Shown here piece by piece: positions 12,181-25,691 of a DNA stretch of 64,000 bases. How positions within the stretch are numbered: the stretch's first letter is position 1; every line of letters begins with the position of its first letter. Below the pieces are notes generated by a model, which worked only from the letters and a program-made list of their open reading frames with translations, was not told where the DNA came from and ran no database searches. A program made the translations under genes and the position numbers. Source of the DNA: Microvelia longipes (Eukaryota > Arthropoda > Insecta > Hemiptera > Veliidae); the NCBI GenBank assembly GCA_018340805.1, contig JACMZG010001911.1:51797190-51861189 (forward strand), read 5' to 3'.

Positions 12181-15170
12181 AGTATTACTTTTAGTTTTTT
12201 TTCTTTCCTAAATTATAAAAAAAATAATTAACTAATAGGCCATTTTGCATAGTTTTGGTGACTCCGTAAAGGGATTTGCTTTGCGTGAACCATAATTTTA
12301 GTTAGTGGTAGTCAATCCACTAGGCTTAAAATAAAAATATATTAAAACAGTCTTAAATTCAAATTTTAAGACATTTAGAGATAAAATGGAAGAAACCTCA
12401 TAACGTAAATTTTTAAGTTTACATCATGTATGATTTAATACAACCGAGTTTTACAAAAACATGAACCATTGGCACAATTATATTGTGTTTTAAATGTAAG
12501 TTAATCAAAAAATTCAAGTTCTTATTTTTATTTTTATTTTAAGTCTATTTTAATAAATTTATATTTGCCTGTACCAAGTCGTTATTAATCTCTTTAAAAT
12601 CCGTGTTTTATAAATGAGTTGGAAGTGGACCAATTTATTCCAGATTAACGTTTATTCTTACATTAACTGGTAACTTTTTTATAACTAAAACTCTTCATGT
12701 TCTATATAATAATCTTGAAGCTACAAAACTTATATAGTTTCATTATAGTCGTTATCTTGTTAAAAAACTTAATACTACATTATTATTTTATTATTATAAT
12801 ATTAAAGTAAAGAAATAACTACGGTTTTACTACTAGAAGCAAGAAAAAAATAATAGCAATAAAAGAAGTAATAAACTGATAATAATCGAAACAAATTATA
12901 AGATACTATTAAAGTAATTTTAGCTTTGACATTGTTTTTTTTATTAATATTTATTTAGTAAAAGTTTTTGTTTTTCTTTAATGTTTTACGTACACCATAA
13001 AATATTTTCGAGAATATGTTGTAATTTAATCGAAAACTAAAATTTATGAAACTAGAAATACATTTAAATATAAATAAAATTAATTTCCATAAAACTACAC
13101 AACGAGCTAAAATCAGAAATACAACGGGTTCATTAACATCTTAATAAAATTATTAAAATAAGTACACAAAATTTGTTGTAAAAAAGTGTGGTATATAAAA
13201 AAAAGGTTGATAATATTTATAAATTGGAACCAATAACTGTAAATTATAATAATTATATAGATTATTATATTATAGAATCTTTTTAAAAATTATTCGGCCA
13301 AGTTCAGTATTCATCTGAATTAGCTTGCCTACACACTTTTACTCAACAGTATAAAACAAATTTTAATTTTTATAAAATGAATATAAGTGGCTTCCCGGTT
13401 AAATGTATAATTTAACATTATTTATATAACGTTATATAACTAACATGCATTAAATGCACAATTAAACTAAACAAATTAATATAAGGAACAAATTGAAGGT
13501 AACAATAAAATAGTAAAGAAATAAATGATAAATTAACAATTTAAATTAATAATATTAAATAGACTTAAACGACAATAAGTAGACAAATAAAAGGTGAGTT
13601 TAAATGATTTTTTCTTTGTTGGCTATTAGATAATTAGTAACTAATTTGTCTATATATTTTCCTTTTTTTAACTAAACATTTTTTTCTTTTTATTTGTAGT
13701 ATTTATACCAGTTTATTGATAATGTTTATTATATCAAAATTGGAATGTCAAATTTTTTATCCTTTGTGTACGGTGTCCTGTTTGTATTTTTATTGTTAAC
13801 CTGTTAATAATTAGAAAATTATAAACGATTTTAGCTAGTTAATCGTATAAACTTTTCCATTTAACAGATGTTTCATGTAAAAAAATTATTAGATAAATAT
13901 TAAATGACTGTTGTATTCTAAGTTAATAAGTATTAAATAACAGCAAAGGAAACCATTATTATTAGGTTTTATACAAAACTGTAAGAAAGGGATTTTGTTT
14001 GGAAAAAATAAACATGCGGACATCTTTAATGGCAAAAATATGTGCAGTATTTTTTTCTTGCTGTACAATCTTTTCTCTTTTTTCATATAGGAAATAGGAA
14101 AGAAGGAATTACAATTATCTAACAATTTTCAAAGATAATGTATTAGTTTATAACTCTTGAACACTAAGCCTTTATGTTTGCTGTTTTTATTAATAACTGT
14201 TATTTAGCAGATCAAGATAGTCATTTCTCTAAATTCATATTTTCGCATGTTATTTTGCTTAATTAATTAAAACCCTCCATTAAAACTAATATGGTAGTGT
14301 TAATAAAATGCTAAATAATTATCTTTTATAAAATTCAGTTTATACATTTTTAATAATTGAAAATAACTGTTGATGTTAAGACACTTCTAATATTAGTTTT
14401 GTTTAATTTATTTTTATATCATCAGGTTTTTATTAAGATTAATATGGTTTGTTCCGCAATTACTTTTATTATTCCTTATTTTTCTTTTAGTCTTTCCTCT
14501 TCTGTCCCTTAAATAATGATATTAATAATTAATATTGATATTTTCATCTTCGTAAAAACTTTAATAGTTTAATTAAATGTTATGAAATGAATCTTTAAAA
14601 TTTATCAATTAATTTAATAAAGGCTGGGACCAAAAAAATATGTAATTATTTTGACCTTAGATTTTACCTAAGTCACATTGTTCTAGATTTTTTCGAAGTC
14701 ATTATTGTATTAAAATAAGACTTGTAATTTAGAAGTTATATTAATTAAAAACACCTTTTGGATTGTAGTTAAGATGTAGCAGTAATTGTAATTTTAACGA
14801 GTTTTATTTACTAACGTAATAACTTTTTGAAATTTTTTTGGGGTAATTTATGTGAAGCAATTAATTAGAGTAATGTGAAGATTTGATTGTATTTATTCCA
14901 GATCTTTAAGGTTTTCAATGATGTCTCTTTAATAGTTAAGATGATAAATAAATGATACTTGAACTAAATACAGATCAAGATTATAAGACAAGTAAAGGTC
15001 AGATTTAGATAATCGTTTAGATGAACGATAATCTAACTACTGAACTGGTTTAATTATTTATAACACACGAATAAATTGTGATCTGCTAGAATTATAATGT
15101 CAAAATGCGATTTTACACGAGTGGCATATGCCTCGTTAATAGAAAAAAAATTGATAATAATTAAAGTTTT
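12181..15170. other. Very A+T-rich sequence, nothing recognised
   Basis: No domain, RNA gene or repeat family is supported across about 3 kb. The 78-codon frame at 13889-14125 (minus) has no recognisable features. A short inverted repeat, TAGATAATCGTTTAGATGAACGATAATCTA in two halves, sits near 15006-15035. Confidence 0.5.
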
Positions 15171-15171
15171 T

Positions 15172-15216
15172 ATATATTATGATATATATAATATATATAT
15201 ATTATATATATATATA

Positions 15217-15247
<31 letters not shown>

Positions 15248-15278
15248 TGCTGTGTGTTTGTGGATTATAATATATATA

Positions 15279-15320
<42 letters not shown>

Positions 15321-15330
15321 ATATATATAA
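15172..15330. repeat. (TA)n and (TG)n compound microsatellite
   Basis: TA tracts flank a (TG)n tract at about 15222-15262. Confidence 0.95.
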
Positions 15331-15909
15331 ACTAGACGTTGTTTGTCTAACAACATCAACAAAAGTAAGGGTGTTATTTTTAAATTATGTTCTGTGTTTG
15401 GCATCGCGTCCATAAGGTAATGATATCCAATTTTAAAAAAATATTAAAACTTTTCGAATAAAATAAAGCGTGACGACATATAAACAAAATAAATATCAAT
15501 ATCGGAAGTAATAATTTACTCTTATTAACAACTCAGCAACTATTTTCTAGTACAGGAGTACAACAAAATTTTAACAAAGATCGAAAAACATTGAGTGACA
15601 TAAACTCATCTTAAAACAAAACATATTTTTAACGAAACATGACAAGGAAAACGTAACAAGACACTTAATATGTTGACAAACTAAACATGAGAATAACATG
15701 TGAGTATTAATAACAAAGCATCACAAGACAGACAAGAAAAAAAATCAAATAAATCACAAATATTCTAGTGAGGAATTTTTAGTGAGTTTATTTAAATTTG
15801 TACCATACACCTATTTTTAGCATTTTTTGATAATAATCTCCACATACAAGATTTTTGTCTTATTTTCTATTTTAAGATAATTTGCAATTAAATATCAATT
15901 GAACAAAAA

Positions 15910-16252
15910 ATAAAGATTTAGGTTTTTCGGTGGTGACCGCGTCAATGTAGATGAAGAACTTGACGTTTCGCTTCCACTGTGGGAGGCATCTTCAGGGGTG
16001 CATACACCCCTGAAGATGCCTTTTCTTGTGTTCATTCATTGTGTTTCCATCCATGGTGTCATAATATCATGGATGGAAACACAATGAACTGAACTGAACT
16101 CAGTTTTAACTGAGTTCAGTTCAGTTATGTAGAGCATTCTGTTTCTATCCATGCGATGTTCACACCCCTGAAGATGCCTCCCAAAGTGAAAGCAAAACGT
16201 CAGATTCTTCATCTAAATTGACGCGGTCACCACCGGAAGACCTATATCTTTA
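15910..16252. mobile_element. Multi-palindrome foldback element with hammerhead-like motifs
   Basis: The outer arms (15910-15998 and about 16162-16252) are inverted copies, running from ATAAAGATTTAGG inward to the block CATCTTCAGGGGTG. Inside are three further hairpins: 15985-16000 with 16005-16020 (16-bp arms, 4-base loop), about 16038-16055 with 16068-16085, and about 16087-16126. On the minus strand the left arm reads CTGAAGA (15989-15995), a short imperfect stem, GAAA (15966-15969), then a 6-bp stem CGTCAA/TTGACG (15940-15945 with 15960-15965). That order is hammerhead-ribozyme-like and resembles motifs known from Penelope-like elements. No protein is encoded. Confidence 0.8.
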
Positions 16253-17335
16253 TGACAATAACCAAAGAAGCCTACTCAGTTTATGAACGAAGAATATTTT
16301 AGCGATTTTTAAAAGATTACACTTTTGGCAAATTTTTATCAGAAAATGAGCTAATAAGTACAGATGACGAAAGTTGAAGAGGGAGTAAGGGTGTCAAAAA
16401 TATTAATTAAAAATGATAAATTATATAATGGGTCTTCAGCCTGTATTTTCGATTTTGCGCTAGATGTCAGCACTCTTCTACTAGAAGAAATATTATGGAC
16501 TTTTATTTCCTTACTTTATTTTTCTTATCATACATCTTATTATGTAGCATAAAATTCTAAATCACCAAGAGATAAAGTAACTTATAACGTATTTTTTATA
16601 CCAATTTTATTTTATTTTCTTCTCAAATCAAATGCGTTTGACATAGTTGCAAAACGCATTTTTGTTTGTATAAAATAAAAATGTTTTTACTTTTTAAATA
16701 ATTTATTAATATTAAAACGTTTTAAACTTTTGATTTTGCCACTTGTTCTTTTATAATTCTGAGGGATAATATTTTAACCTTAAAAAAAAGTTGATAGGTT
16801 TTCGGAACTTGGGCGAGTTCATCAAACTAAGTATTTAAAAAACATGAGATTGTGGCCCGAGGCAACACAAGACGGTAGCCAAGTTGTGAGACTTCTAAAG
16901 CTGACATATCTTTAATTTAAGACAACAGTCTTCGCCCACTCTATATAACCTTAAATATTTTAATTTCTTCTTCGTCTTCCTGTCTTCGTTCCCGCCTTTT
17001 TATTTATTTTATTTTTTCTCACGTTATAAACAAAAACAAGTAGATATATTAAAATTAAACTATTATTTATAAATTATAAAGATATAGGAACGATTTATGA
17101 CGTCACTTTAAAATCAAATAAACTCACTTTGTACAGCATTCTTTTTACATCTCAGAGGAATAGGACGTGAGTTTTTTGCTTCATTGTCAATCAAAAAAGG
17201 AAACAAGATTTATTATAAATCTACGTTTCAGTAGCAACAGGCTCTAAAAGTAATAAAAATGATCAGTTCATTTTTTTCCGTAGACATTATTTTTAACTAC
17301 AACTAAAATCGGTGTACGAATTCTGTCTGAATTTC
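16253..17335. other. A+T-rich intergenic sequence, nothing recognised
   Basis: The 62-codon frame at 16364-16552 (plus) has no domain. A GC-richer patch near 16850-16915 has no assignable identity. Confidence 0.5.
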
Positions 17336-18005
17336 TTCTATTACTCGGTATTCGCTTACGCTCATACTCCTACTTCATTATCTCGCTACGCTCATACTCC
17401 TACTTCATTACTCGCTACTCTCAATACCCTTACTTCATACTCGCTAATTCGCTCATATACTCTCCTACTTCATACTCGCTACGCTCATATCCCTACTTCA
17501 TACTCGCTACGCTCATACTCCCTACTTCATACTCGCTACGCTCATACTCCCTACTTACTTCATATACGCTCATCCCTACCTACTTCATACTCGCTTCCCT
17601 TATACTCAGAATATTAAAATCACAGAGTGCAACACGTTTATGAACTCGCTTTCGCTACTCCTCAGATTAGTAATTACATCTGTTCCATCTTCCAGTCTGT
17701 CACCTATCGCAGGCACTGACCACGCTCATTGCTGCTTACTTTTATGATCTTATACAAAAGTCAATGAATACTTGTCACTATTGAAACGCAACATAGTAGT
17801 ACTTTTTACGCTAAGTAACAGACACACACACATACACACACACATACACTCACACACATAAACAGACAACTTTATGAAAACCACTTAGGAGGCCTTGAAA
17901 ACACCTGAAACGGATAATTTAGGTGACATCCCGGTTTTTGGATTTTTTTTGCAAACACAACACTTTCCTATACATTTATTATATAAATGGAGAAGAGCAA
18001 AAAAT
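17336..18005 (+). repeat. Family E, copy 2, with an expanded minisatellite
   Basis: The 5' block is expanded into about ten irregular copies of a ~28-bp unit around TACTTCATACTCGCTACGCTC (17340-17600, shown in part). The remainder follows family E order: the CACTGACCACGCTCAT and ATGATCTTATACAAAAGTCA blocks, AGACAACTTTATGAAAACCA, and the 3' block AAACACCTGAAACGGATAA near 17900. The open frame at 17312-17617 is the minisatellite read in one frame. Confidence 0.8.
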
Positions 18006-21000
18006 CTATATTCTGGGACATTAAACTGATGTGTTTTATGCCTGCTTGGTGAATGAACAGTTGCATTCACCAAGTGTGGATGCATCCCACTTGAGGATGA
18101 ATACTAAGATGAATCGAGAGATCTTTAAACGAGCATTTATTTATTGGTAAGACGACTTAGTTTCCAAATTTGGAGGCTCGTTTTATTTGAGTTTCAGGGT
18201 AGGCAAATCATTATTAAAACCCCTTCATAAAAACTATTATTCATTTTAGCTTGATTTTTTTTTTATTTTCTCCTCCAAAAACATAAAGACTTAAATAACA
18301 TCTAAAGGACTTAATTTAACTCCATTAAATTACAAGCAGCACTGGACTGTAAATAGCCAGGGTGCTTTGATCTCCCAGGCATATGGTTACTTAACAAGTT
18401 TATTACTTGCTTAATTTAACACAACATATCAACCAATTACTAACAATAAATTGCATTTACAACTTACAAAAAATAAATTACTTTTTAATCAAACATAATC
18501 GCTCTACACTTAATAATATAATGATTTTTCTATTTATTTTTTTACTTTTTATTTTTCACATTAATTTATTTTAAACTAATGTTTAATAAACTATAAGGTT
18601 TTTTTGCAAAAACTTTTTTTTGATTTTTTTTTCTTATGAAGTTGATTTTTGAAAGTGATTAAAGTTATATAACTTTATAGGCCTAATTAATAAAAATAAT
18701 AAAAATGCAAAATAACTAAAAAATATTAACATATAATACTCTGAACAATTATCTATGCCAACACTACACCTTTTAAAAAAATATATAATTATATTTTTAG
18801 TTGTACATGTATGATTAGATTTTTTTAAAAAAAACATAATCATAAGCAATAAATTGTAAGGCTTTTTTATGTTTTTTTTTAAATAATAAGATAATTTTCG
18901 CATTTATATTAATTTTAGAAATTTTAAAAACATTACTTGAGCATAGATTTTTTTGAAACCCCATTTAATACATCTTTATTTTATTAAATTGCAAAAAATA
19001 CAACTTAACATTATTACTTTTTTGAAAAACTTAAAGACCGTGAACTAATTTAAAACTAATATTTAATACATTAAACGATAAGGTGCAGCTTGTTGGCAGA
19101 ATATTAATGTTATGCATTTATAAATTTTGTTTAAGCAAGATTCATTTATTATTTAAATATTATTTATTATTATTTTGTTATTTTATGCATTAATTAACTA
19201 ATTCAAATTTTATATTACATATTAATAATTATATTTCATGGTATTTTTGGCTTGTAAGTCTAAATACATACATTTATGAAATAAATATTTATGACAATAT
19301 AAATTGTTTTGCCCATGGTTTAAAAAAACAGTAAATAAATATAAGAATTGTAAATTTATTTGTATATTTTTTTTAACTTGGCCTTTTATGTATTAATTTA
19401 ATTAAAGTTTATAATTTATTTTTTAAATTAGTTAAATTAAAATAATTATACAGGATTATTTTAAATGAAAGTATGTTCGTATTTAAAAGATAGTTTGTAA
19501 TTGTATTGATTTGTATAAGTCAGTATGCATTAATTTGTGTATAAATTGGTTATTAAATCTTGTTTGCAAATGCTAAACTGTATCTATGTAAGAATTTGTT
19601 TAATCTGGAAAAGTGCCGTTATGTTGGTTAAACTAGATGAATAACTTAAAACTCAATGAAATTTTATAAATCAATCGAGGAAAAATAAAAACCCGGAATA
19701 AATAATAAAAAAAAATATTAAAAAATAAAACATCTACCAACTAATAACAAAATGTCAATACTAAATGGCTTTTATAAAATAAATATACAGTTCTGTTGTT
19801 ACTGGCTAGATGGAGATACATTTTTCATTAATTATTTAATCTAAAATATAATTTTCAGTCATTATATTAAATTATCGCAAGAAATTTTAATAAAAAATAT
19901 GAAAAATGGTAATTGACAAGGTTGAAAGATAAAAACAATAGAATAAGAATACGGGGTTAATAATGTCGGGGAACAATGGCTTGAGTTTCTAAACAAGTAT
20001 CTATACTTTAATATATATTAGACATTTCAGACCTTCACTGATATATCAATGTATTTCTGGCTTAAGCCGTATTAAGGCATCTAAAAAAATAATTTGGATT
20101 AATTTAAAAAAATATTAATAAGAATAAATATATGAAACAAAATTAAAAAAAAAAAGTGATAAGCAATATCAAATACGGAATGTGGGTAATAAATATAGCT
20201 ATTATTTTTAATTACTGTTTTATCGTCTGATAACATTTCTGCTTTATCTATAATATTAGACTTTAGATATTTTACTTTACTTAAATTTATTTTTATAATG
20301 TTAAATAATTATTTCGTTTATTGTACAACCGTAAGTTTATTAGTCTGATACGTTGTATCAGACTAAATACTAAAATGGTTTTACAAAGGGCTGTTGAGGA
20401 CAATGGTATATACTTGAGTAAGCTCAGTAACGCATTTAAATTTAAATGATAAGTTTATTGTCTAAGTAATAAACTGAAATTGTTTAAGTTAGTCTACTTT
20501 CGTTTTAATTAGAACCAAAAAATAGATATACAAACTTTATCGTAACAGATAAATAATGGTCTAATAATAATGTAACACTTGTGTTATAAGCCAGCGTAAT
20601 AGATTATATGCACTTTTTTTATTTGTTTCATCCTTATATGGGTATAAAATAATACACTATAAAATATTAGAAAGAAAATAAGATATAACGAATAACAAAA
20701 AATGTTCAAATTTTCTTAATGGTGTTACGTAAATTGGATTTAACAACCGCATAGTCGGCCCGTAATAGTCATTAAGAGTAGCATACTTTGAACTATACTA
20801 TAAAAAATATATAATTAACTATAAATAATACATAATACGAACAATATAAAACACACATAAAACTGGCACACAACACACTGATGTCAATTGTTAGGTTAAA
20901 CATTGAAAACTAGAGAAGTGCAACTTGTAATCTTATGACTTTTCTACCTAAAATCCCCATAAATACCTTTGAAAGGCTCAATCGCTACAATTCCAGTTTC

Positions 21001-22490
21001 TCTCTCCTCTCTCATCCACTCCCCTCCTACACTATTTTAAATGATTTTTTTTTTTTAAGTTTGAATAAAATATTTTATGAGCACCCTAATATTTTTTAAC
21101 CATATTTAATCATTTATAAGCATAAATAGAAAAAATTAAAATACACTAATTGCTAACTTAAAACTCTTCATTGCACTAAACAAATTGAAATATTTCGGCT
21201 TCATGAAGAGCATATATTTTCATTGGCTAATGCATACTATAATAATATTTAGTCTGCTGTATGTATTTAATCGAACTACATAAGTATGCAAGAACGTTCC
21301 TAAAACTTTCAATCACCAGTATATTTTTATTACATTAACATCATTTTTTTCTCATGTTACTTAATTAAGACAGTGTAACATTTACAAGAGAAATAAGAAG
21401 AAAAAAAGGAAATATTAGATTAATAAAAACACAGGCAAGTGGTTTCCTGTAAGCCGCAGTCTATATGCTTCCCCAGCTAGATTGAATATTTTACTTGCCT
21501 ATCTACCAAAGTTGGAGTATTTTTTTAATTTCCATCTAAAGGTGTTTTTAGTTAACGGAATGATTGCGTGTGTTAGAAAGTATGTTTTTTTAAGTATTTT
21601 TAAGTTCAAAGAAACTTCAGACTTCAAACGAACTTCTCTCCGTTAGTTTTTAGAATAAAGTGTTTTAAAAGTTACAATTTTACAAAAAAATAGAAATTTA
21701 CTTATAAATAATAGACGGGAGGAAAGTGTTTTACTGTTTATATACATTGTATATTTCTTTTATTAAATTAAGATTTGGTAAACTCTTACGACATATTGGA
21801 GTAAACAGGTTTGCACTCATTGCATTTGGACTGAATTGGATTTGCACAGAAGAATTTTGTGCGTTAAATTTCAACCTGTTTTAAGAACAAAAATTCTATA
21901 ACTAAAAAACATATATAAAATCAAACTTAACCGAATAAAGCTATAAAAATTATAACCACAGATTCATTCATTTTTATGAAGTCAAATAAGTAATAAAAAA
22001 TGCTCATTAATTTACCGTCAAGTTGATCTATGGTACATCATGAGTGACGGGTTAGCCGCTACCGTCTGCATTCATCCAACTCATCACTAGTACCCACAAA
22101 GAACATCTCAAAATGCAATTAGTTCATGTCACTTAGTCGAAAGGTTTTTAAGTAAGGATCCCAAACTTTTTATGTTAAGTAACGCCGCGTTAACCATTTT
22201 CTTTTTAAGTTAACTTTTAAACTTGTGGCGCTAACCATTCCTTAAGTTCAATTTTTTCTTTCTATACAAAGATTTTCATATCCTTATTTTACTTTTCAGT
22301 CTTTTTTACGGCATTGACTATTTTCTTTGAAGGTACAGTCTTCAAAAGTTGTTTAATATTTTTTTCGATCCATTAAAAAAGGTTAGTAAACGTTTTAATG
22401 TATTAAGATGTCAGATGTGTCAATAATATTGTTAACTTTTCAAGAATAATTAATTTAAAGGCGCTAGCAGCATATAATACTACAACTAAT
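18006..22490. other. Long very A+T-rich interval, nothing recognised
   Basis: About 4.5 kb without a supportable gene. A short perfect palindrome AGTCTGATACGTTGTATCAGACT in two halves lies near 20341-20365. The 89-codon frame at 18634-18903 (minus) is lysine, phenylalanine and leucine rich, as expected from A+T bias, and is not called. Confidence 0.5.
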
Positions 22491-22494
22491 AACA

Positions 22495-22511
22495 ATATAT
22501 ATATATATATA

Positions 22512-22576
<65 letters not shown>
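22495..22576. repeat. (TA)n microsatellite
   Basis: About 80 bases of nearly pure TA dinucleotides. Confidence 0.95.
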
Positions 22577-22578
<2 letters not shown>

Positions 22579-23026
22579 GCATATATAAGTATCAAATTTT
22601 TATACCAAAAGATCCAAAAGTTTTTATCAATATTTGTACGAGACAAATTTAAGAACCAATGAATATCACAGTGGGGAACTCTAGAATTAAATTTTTTGTA
22701 TTACTACCGTGCTACTATTTACTTCAGATAATGTAAAACTATTGCGTCAAACAAAGTCTCATACGTCAAGCGTTCTTTATTAACAACCAGCAAGTTAAAT
22801 TGAAGATATTAGTTTATTACTTAACAATAATATTTAACAAGTTTTAATTTAATTTATTATGTTAAATTTAATTTTACATAATATTTAATAATATTTAGTT
22901 CAACAACAATGGGTACAATGAAAATACTATAGCCGCATGAGAATTTTTTAATTAATTAATTTTAAATAAATAAAATCTATTTAACAATATACAATACTTG
23001 GACAAGTTAATTGTCAATACAATTTT

Positions 23027-23534
23027 CAAACGTCTTTCTTCCGCAAGAAGGAACGTAAAAGTTTTCATGTAGGTAAAGAATCCAAACGTCTTTATTCCGC
23101 AAGAAATAAGGTAAATGTTTTTATCTATGTAAAGAGTCCAAACGTTTTTCTTCCGCAAGAAAGAATCTAAACGTTTTCATCTAGATAAAGAGTCCAAACG
23201 TCTTTCTTCCGCAAGAAAGAAGGTAAATGTTTTTATCTAATGGTAAAGAGTCCAAACGTCTATTCTTCCGCAAGAAGAAGGTAAATGTTTTATCTATGTA
23301 AAGAGTCCAACGTCTTTCTTCCGCAAGAAAGAAGTAAAATGTTTTTATCTATGTAAAAGAGTCCAAACGTCTTTCTTCCGCAAGAAAGAAGGTAAATGTT
23401 TTTATCTATGTAAAGAGTCCAAACGTCTTTCTTCCGCAAGAAAGAAGGTAAATGTTTTTATCTATGTAAAGAGTCCAAACGTCTTTCTTCCGCAAGAAAG
23501 AAGGTAAATGTTTTTATCTATGTAAAGAGTTTTT
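23027..23534. repeat. 56-bp satellite, nine units, with a hairpin in every unit
   Basis: The period is 56 bp (for example AAACGTCTTT at 23421 and again at 23477). Each unit contains TCTTTCTTCCGCAAGAAAGA, an 8-bp-arm hairpin with a CCGC loop, and then a spacer with TAAAGAGTCC. Units near the right end are almost identical, while the first two are more diverged, consistent with expansion from the right. The 68-codon minus frame at 22952-23158 is a shadow of the array. Confidence 0.92.
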
Positions 23535-24700
23535 AGTAGCATATGTGAAATAAAAGGTCAACATAAGGAATGAAGGTTCTTAGGGTCATATAGGGTTTTA
23601 TTAAGGAACTTTACAGCAAAATCCATGTCACCAATAAGATATAATTAATTTTAAAATAAAAATATTTTTACTATCAAAATGAAGATGAGCTTTATAATAG
23701 AACTGTATGATTTAATATAATGGAGTTATGACGTAATTTCATAAATTTAGAAAAACATTTTAGTAAGGGGGTTCGTTGAAATATTAAGTATATAAATGTT
23801 TTGTAAGTTATCAAGTTTTTATTAAGTGCGGTCAGAGAACTGGAGGGGGATTAAAAGCATCCAGGAATTTAACAAGAAGAGGGGAATCGGTGGGTGCGGC
23901 ACAAACACGCGGTAAACTCAGTACATGAGTCGTCAAGGCAACCATGGCGTCTAACTCGTCGTCCCTCGCGCCAATACAATCCACTATTGTAGCTTTTTTT
24001 TATAAAACAAGAAAACGAGTGTTATATCGAAAAGACCATTTTTTATTAGGATATCTTGTTATGAACCCTCCCTTTATAACCTTTATCTTCAATCCTGTGT
24101 AACCTTACAGAGAAAACCTGAAAATAACCTTAACACCTACTATATGTAAACCGAAAGCCTTCTATGTTCTCATATTATTAAAATCATCTGATTCTTATCC
24201 AATGGAGTTTTCCATGTTTGATAAACACCGTCTATCAGAACATTATTCTTAAAGTTTTTTTTAAAGAAAATGTATATGATTTTAAGACCCTTTATTCCAT
24301 ACAACTGAAGAATACAATAAAATGCAGTATACTTTTATACTGCATTAATCTTTTACAATAATTTGTTCCTTTGTTGATATTAAATAACATGACAAACGAG
24401 AAAGAGTAATACGGTATAAGTTTAAAAAAAAATGTGTACATCAAACGTGGAATCATTTTATTACATATATTTTTAATTTTAAAACAATATATTTTCATTT
24501 ATTTTATTTTTAGCGTTTTATTTATTTAGTTTATTTTTTAAGCAAGAACTTTTAATATTAGATTTTAAAAACAAGAACGTCAAATCAGACAATTTGAATA
24601 AAAAAAAAATAAATGAAAATATATTACAGGGCTGCCACACAATAAAGCAAAGTAGCTATAATCTATCACCGTCAATTGCAAACTCAAACTAAACCGATTA
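23535..24700. other. A+T-rich interval with a GC-richer patch and a small ATG-initiated frame
   Basis: Positions 23825-23990 are noticeably GC-richer than the surroundings. Within it a 52-codon frame starts at 23944 with ATG in good context (ACCATGG) and ends at 24102. Its first 17 residues are serine and alanine rich and the rest is A+T driven. No family is recognised, and nothing links it to splice sites or neighbouring exons. Near 24308-24345 a hairpin GCAGTATA...TATACTGC is visible. Confidence 0.3.
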
Positions 24701-24871
24701 TAGGACATAGTAAAGGTATAATTAGCAGAATCAGTGATAGTTATTGGCTAAAATCATCTTTCTTCCTCGCCTTCACGATTTTACATGTTTTCATATAATT
24801 TACTCATATAGGAGTCCCGCAAGGTTCTATATACGGACCTCTACTTTTTTTAAAAACCTCAGATTAATATA
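24700..24871 (+). pseudogene. Relic of a non-LTR retrotransposon reverse transcriptase
   Basis: In one frame GVPQGSIYGPLLF is encoded at about 24814-24852. This is the conserved reverse-transcriptase block usually written GVPQGSxLGPLLF, which precedes the YADD active site in Jockey, CR1 and related LINEs. Upstream in the same frame, after a stop, comes ISRISDSYWLKS, resembling the segment before this block where the family normally has xSWFKSYL. The frame carries stops before and after, and the YADD box is not found downstream. Only a short inactive fragment remains. The clade cannot be fixed from this length. Confidence 0.65.
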
Positions 24872-25690
24872 ATATTATTCCTTTTCAAAAACTGATAATA
24901 ATTACATACAATTATTTTAAAATAAAATATAAAAAAAACGTAACAATTCTGATCGTAGTATTTTTATATCTTTTTCGTAATTTTCACTTATTTTTATTTA
25001 ATTTCAAATTAATTTTTGTACAATTTTCCCCAAGAGTCTAATTACTTTTTTTACTAAACTAGTTTAAAATCATATTAGTTTTGAAGTATATTATCTAAAA
25101 TATTATCAAGATAGCACTGAGCCTATTTCGTTACGTATCGCTTAACTTTTCGTAAAAATAATAATAATTGTAGATAATTGTATTAATCTTAGTAAATATA
25201 GGTTATTTTATTATATTAAATAATTATAATTATTATTATTATTAACGGATATTGTTAATTTTTATAAATGATGTTGGTTTTTTAAGAAGTTATTAAATTA
25301 CTTAAGTTTATTTTTTTATTACTTTTAAGAAACCTTTAAATTAAGTGATCATAAAATTATTAAAAAATATTATGTGCTACATAATTATATTTGTAAGTGT
25401 GATAATGCATTGTTTTTTAAAAATATGTACAGGATGAAGAGTACCAATTAAAATTAACCAACTTATGTGAATAACGAAAAGCAATGCGTTAGAGTGAGTA
25501 AAAAGAACTAACGCTAATTTTAAAGCTAATACGACAGAAAAAAGTCTTACTCGATCTCAAGTAGTTTTTTTAAATATTGCCTCTTAAAATATTCCCTACA
25601 AGTCGCTACGTGAGTTAACTAATTAATAAGTAACTTACAGAGTAATTTACTAATATTAGTTACAAGTAACTAATGCTGTAATCCAAAACA
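24872..25690. other. A+T-rich intergenic sequence, nothing recognised
   Basis: No coding or structural signal is supported. Confidence 0.5.
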
Positions 25691-25691
25691 T

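Noticed and set aside
17312..17617. 101-codon frame rich in Ser, Tyr, Thr and His
   Set aside because: It covers the minisatellite in family E copy 2 and is a composition artefact.
23027..23534. CRISPR array
   Set aside because: Repeats are head to tail with near-identical 'spacers', there are no cas genes, and the genome is animal-like.
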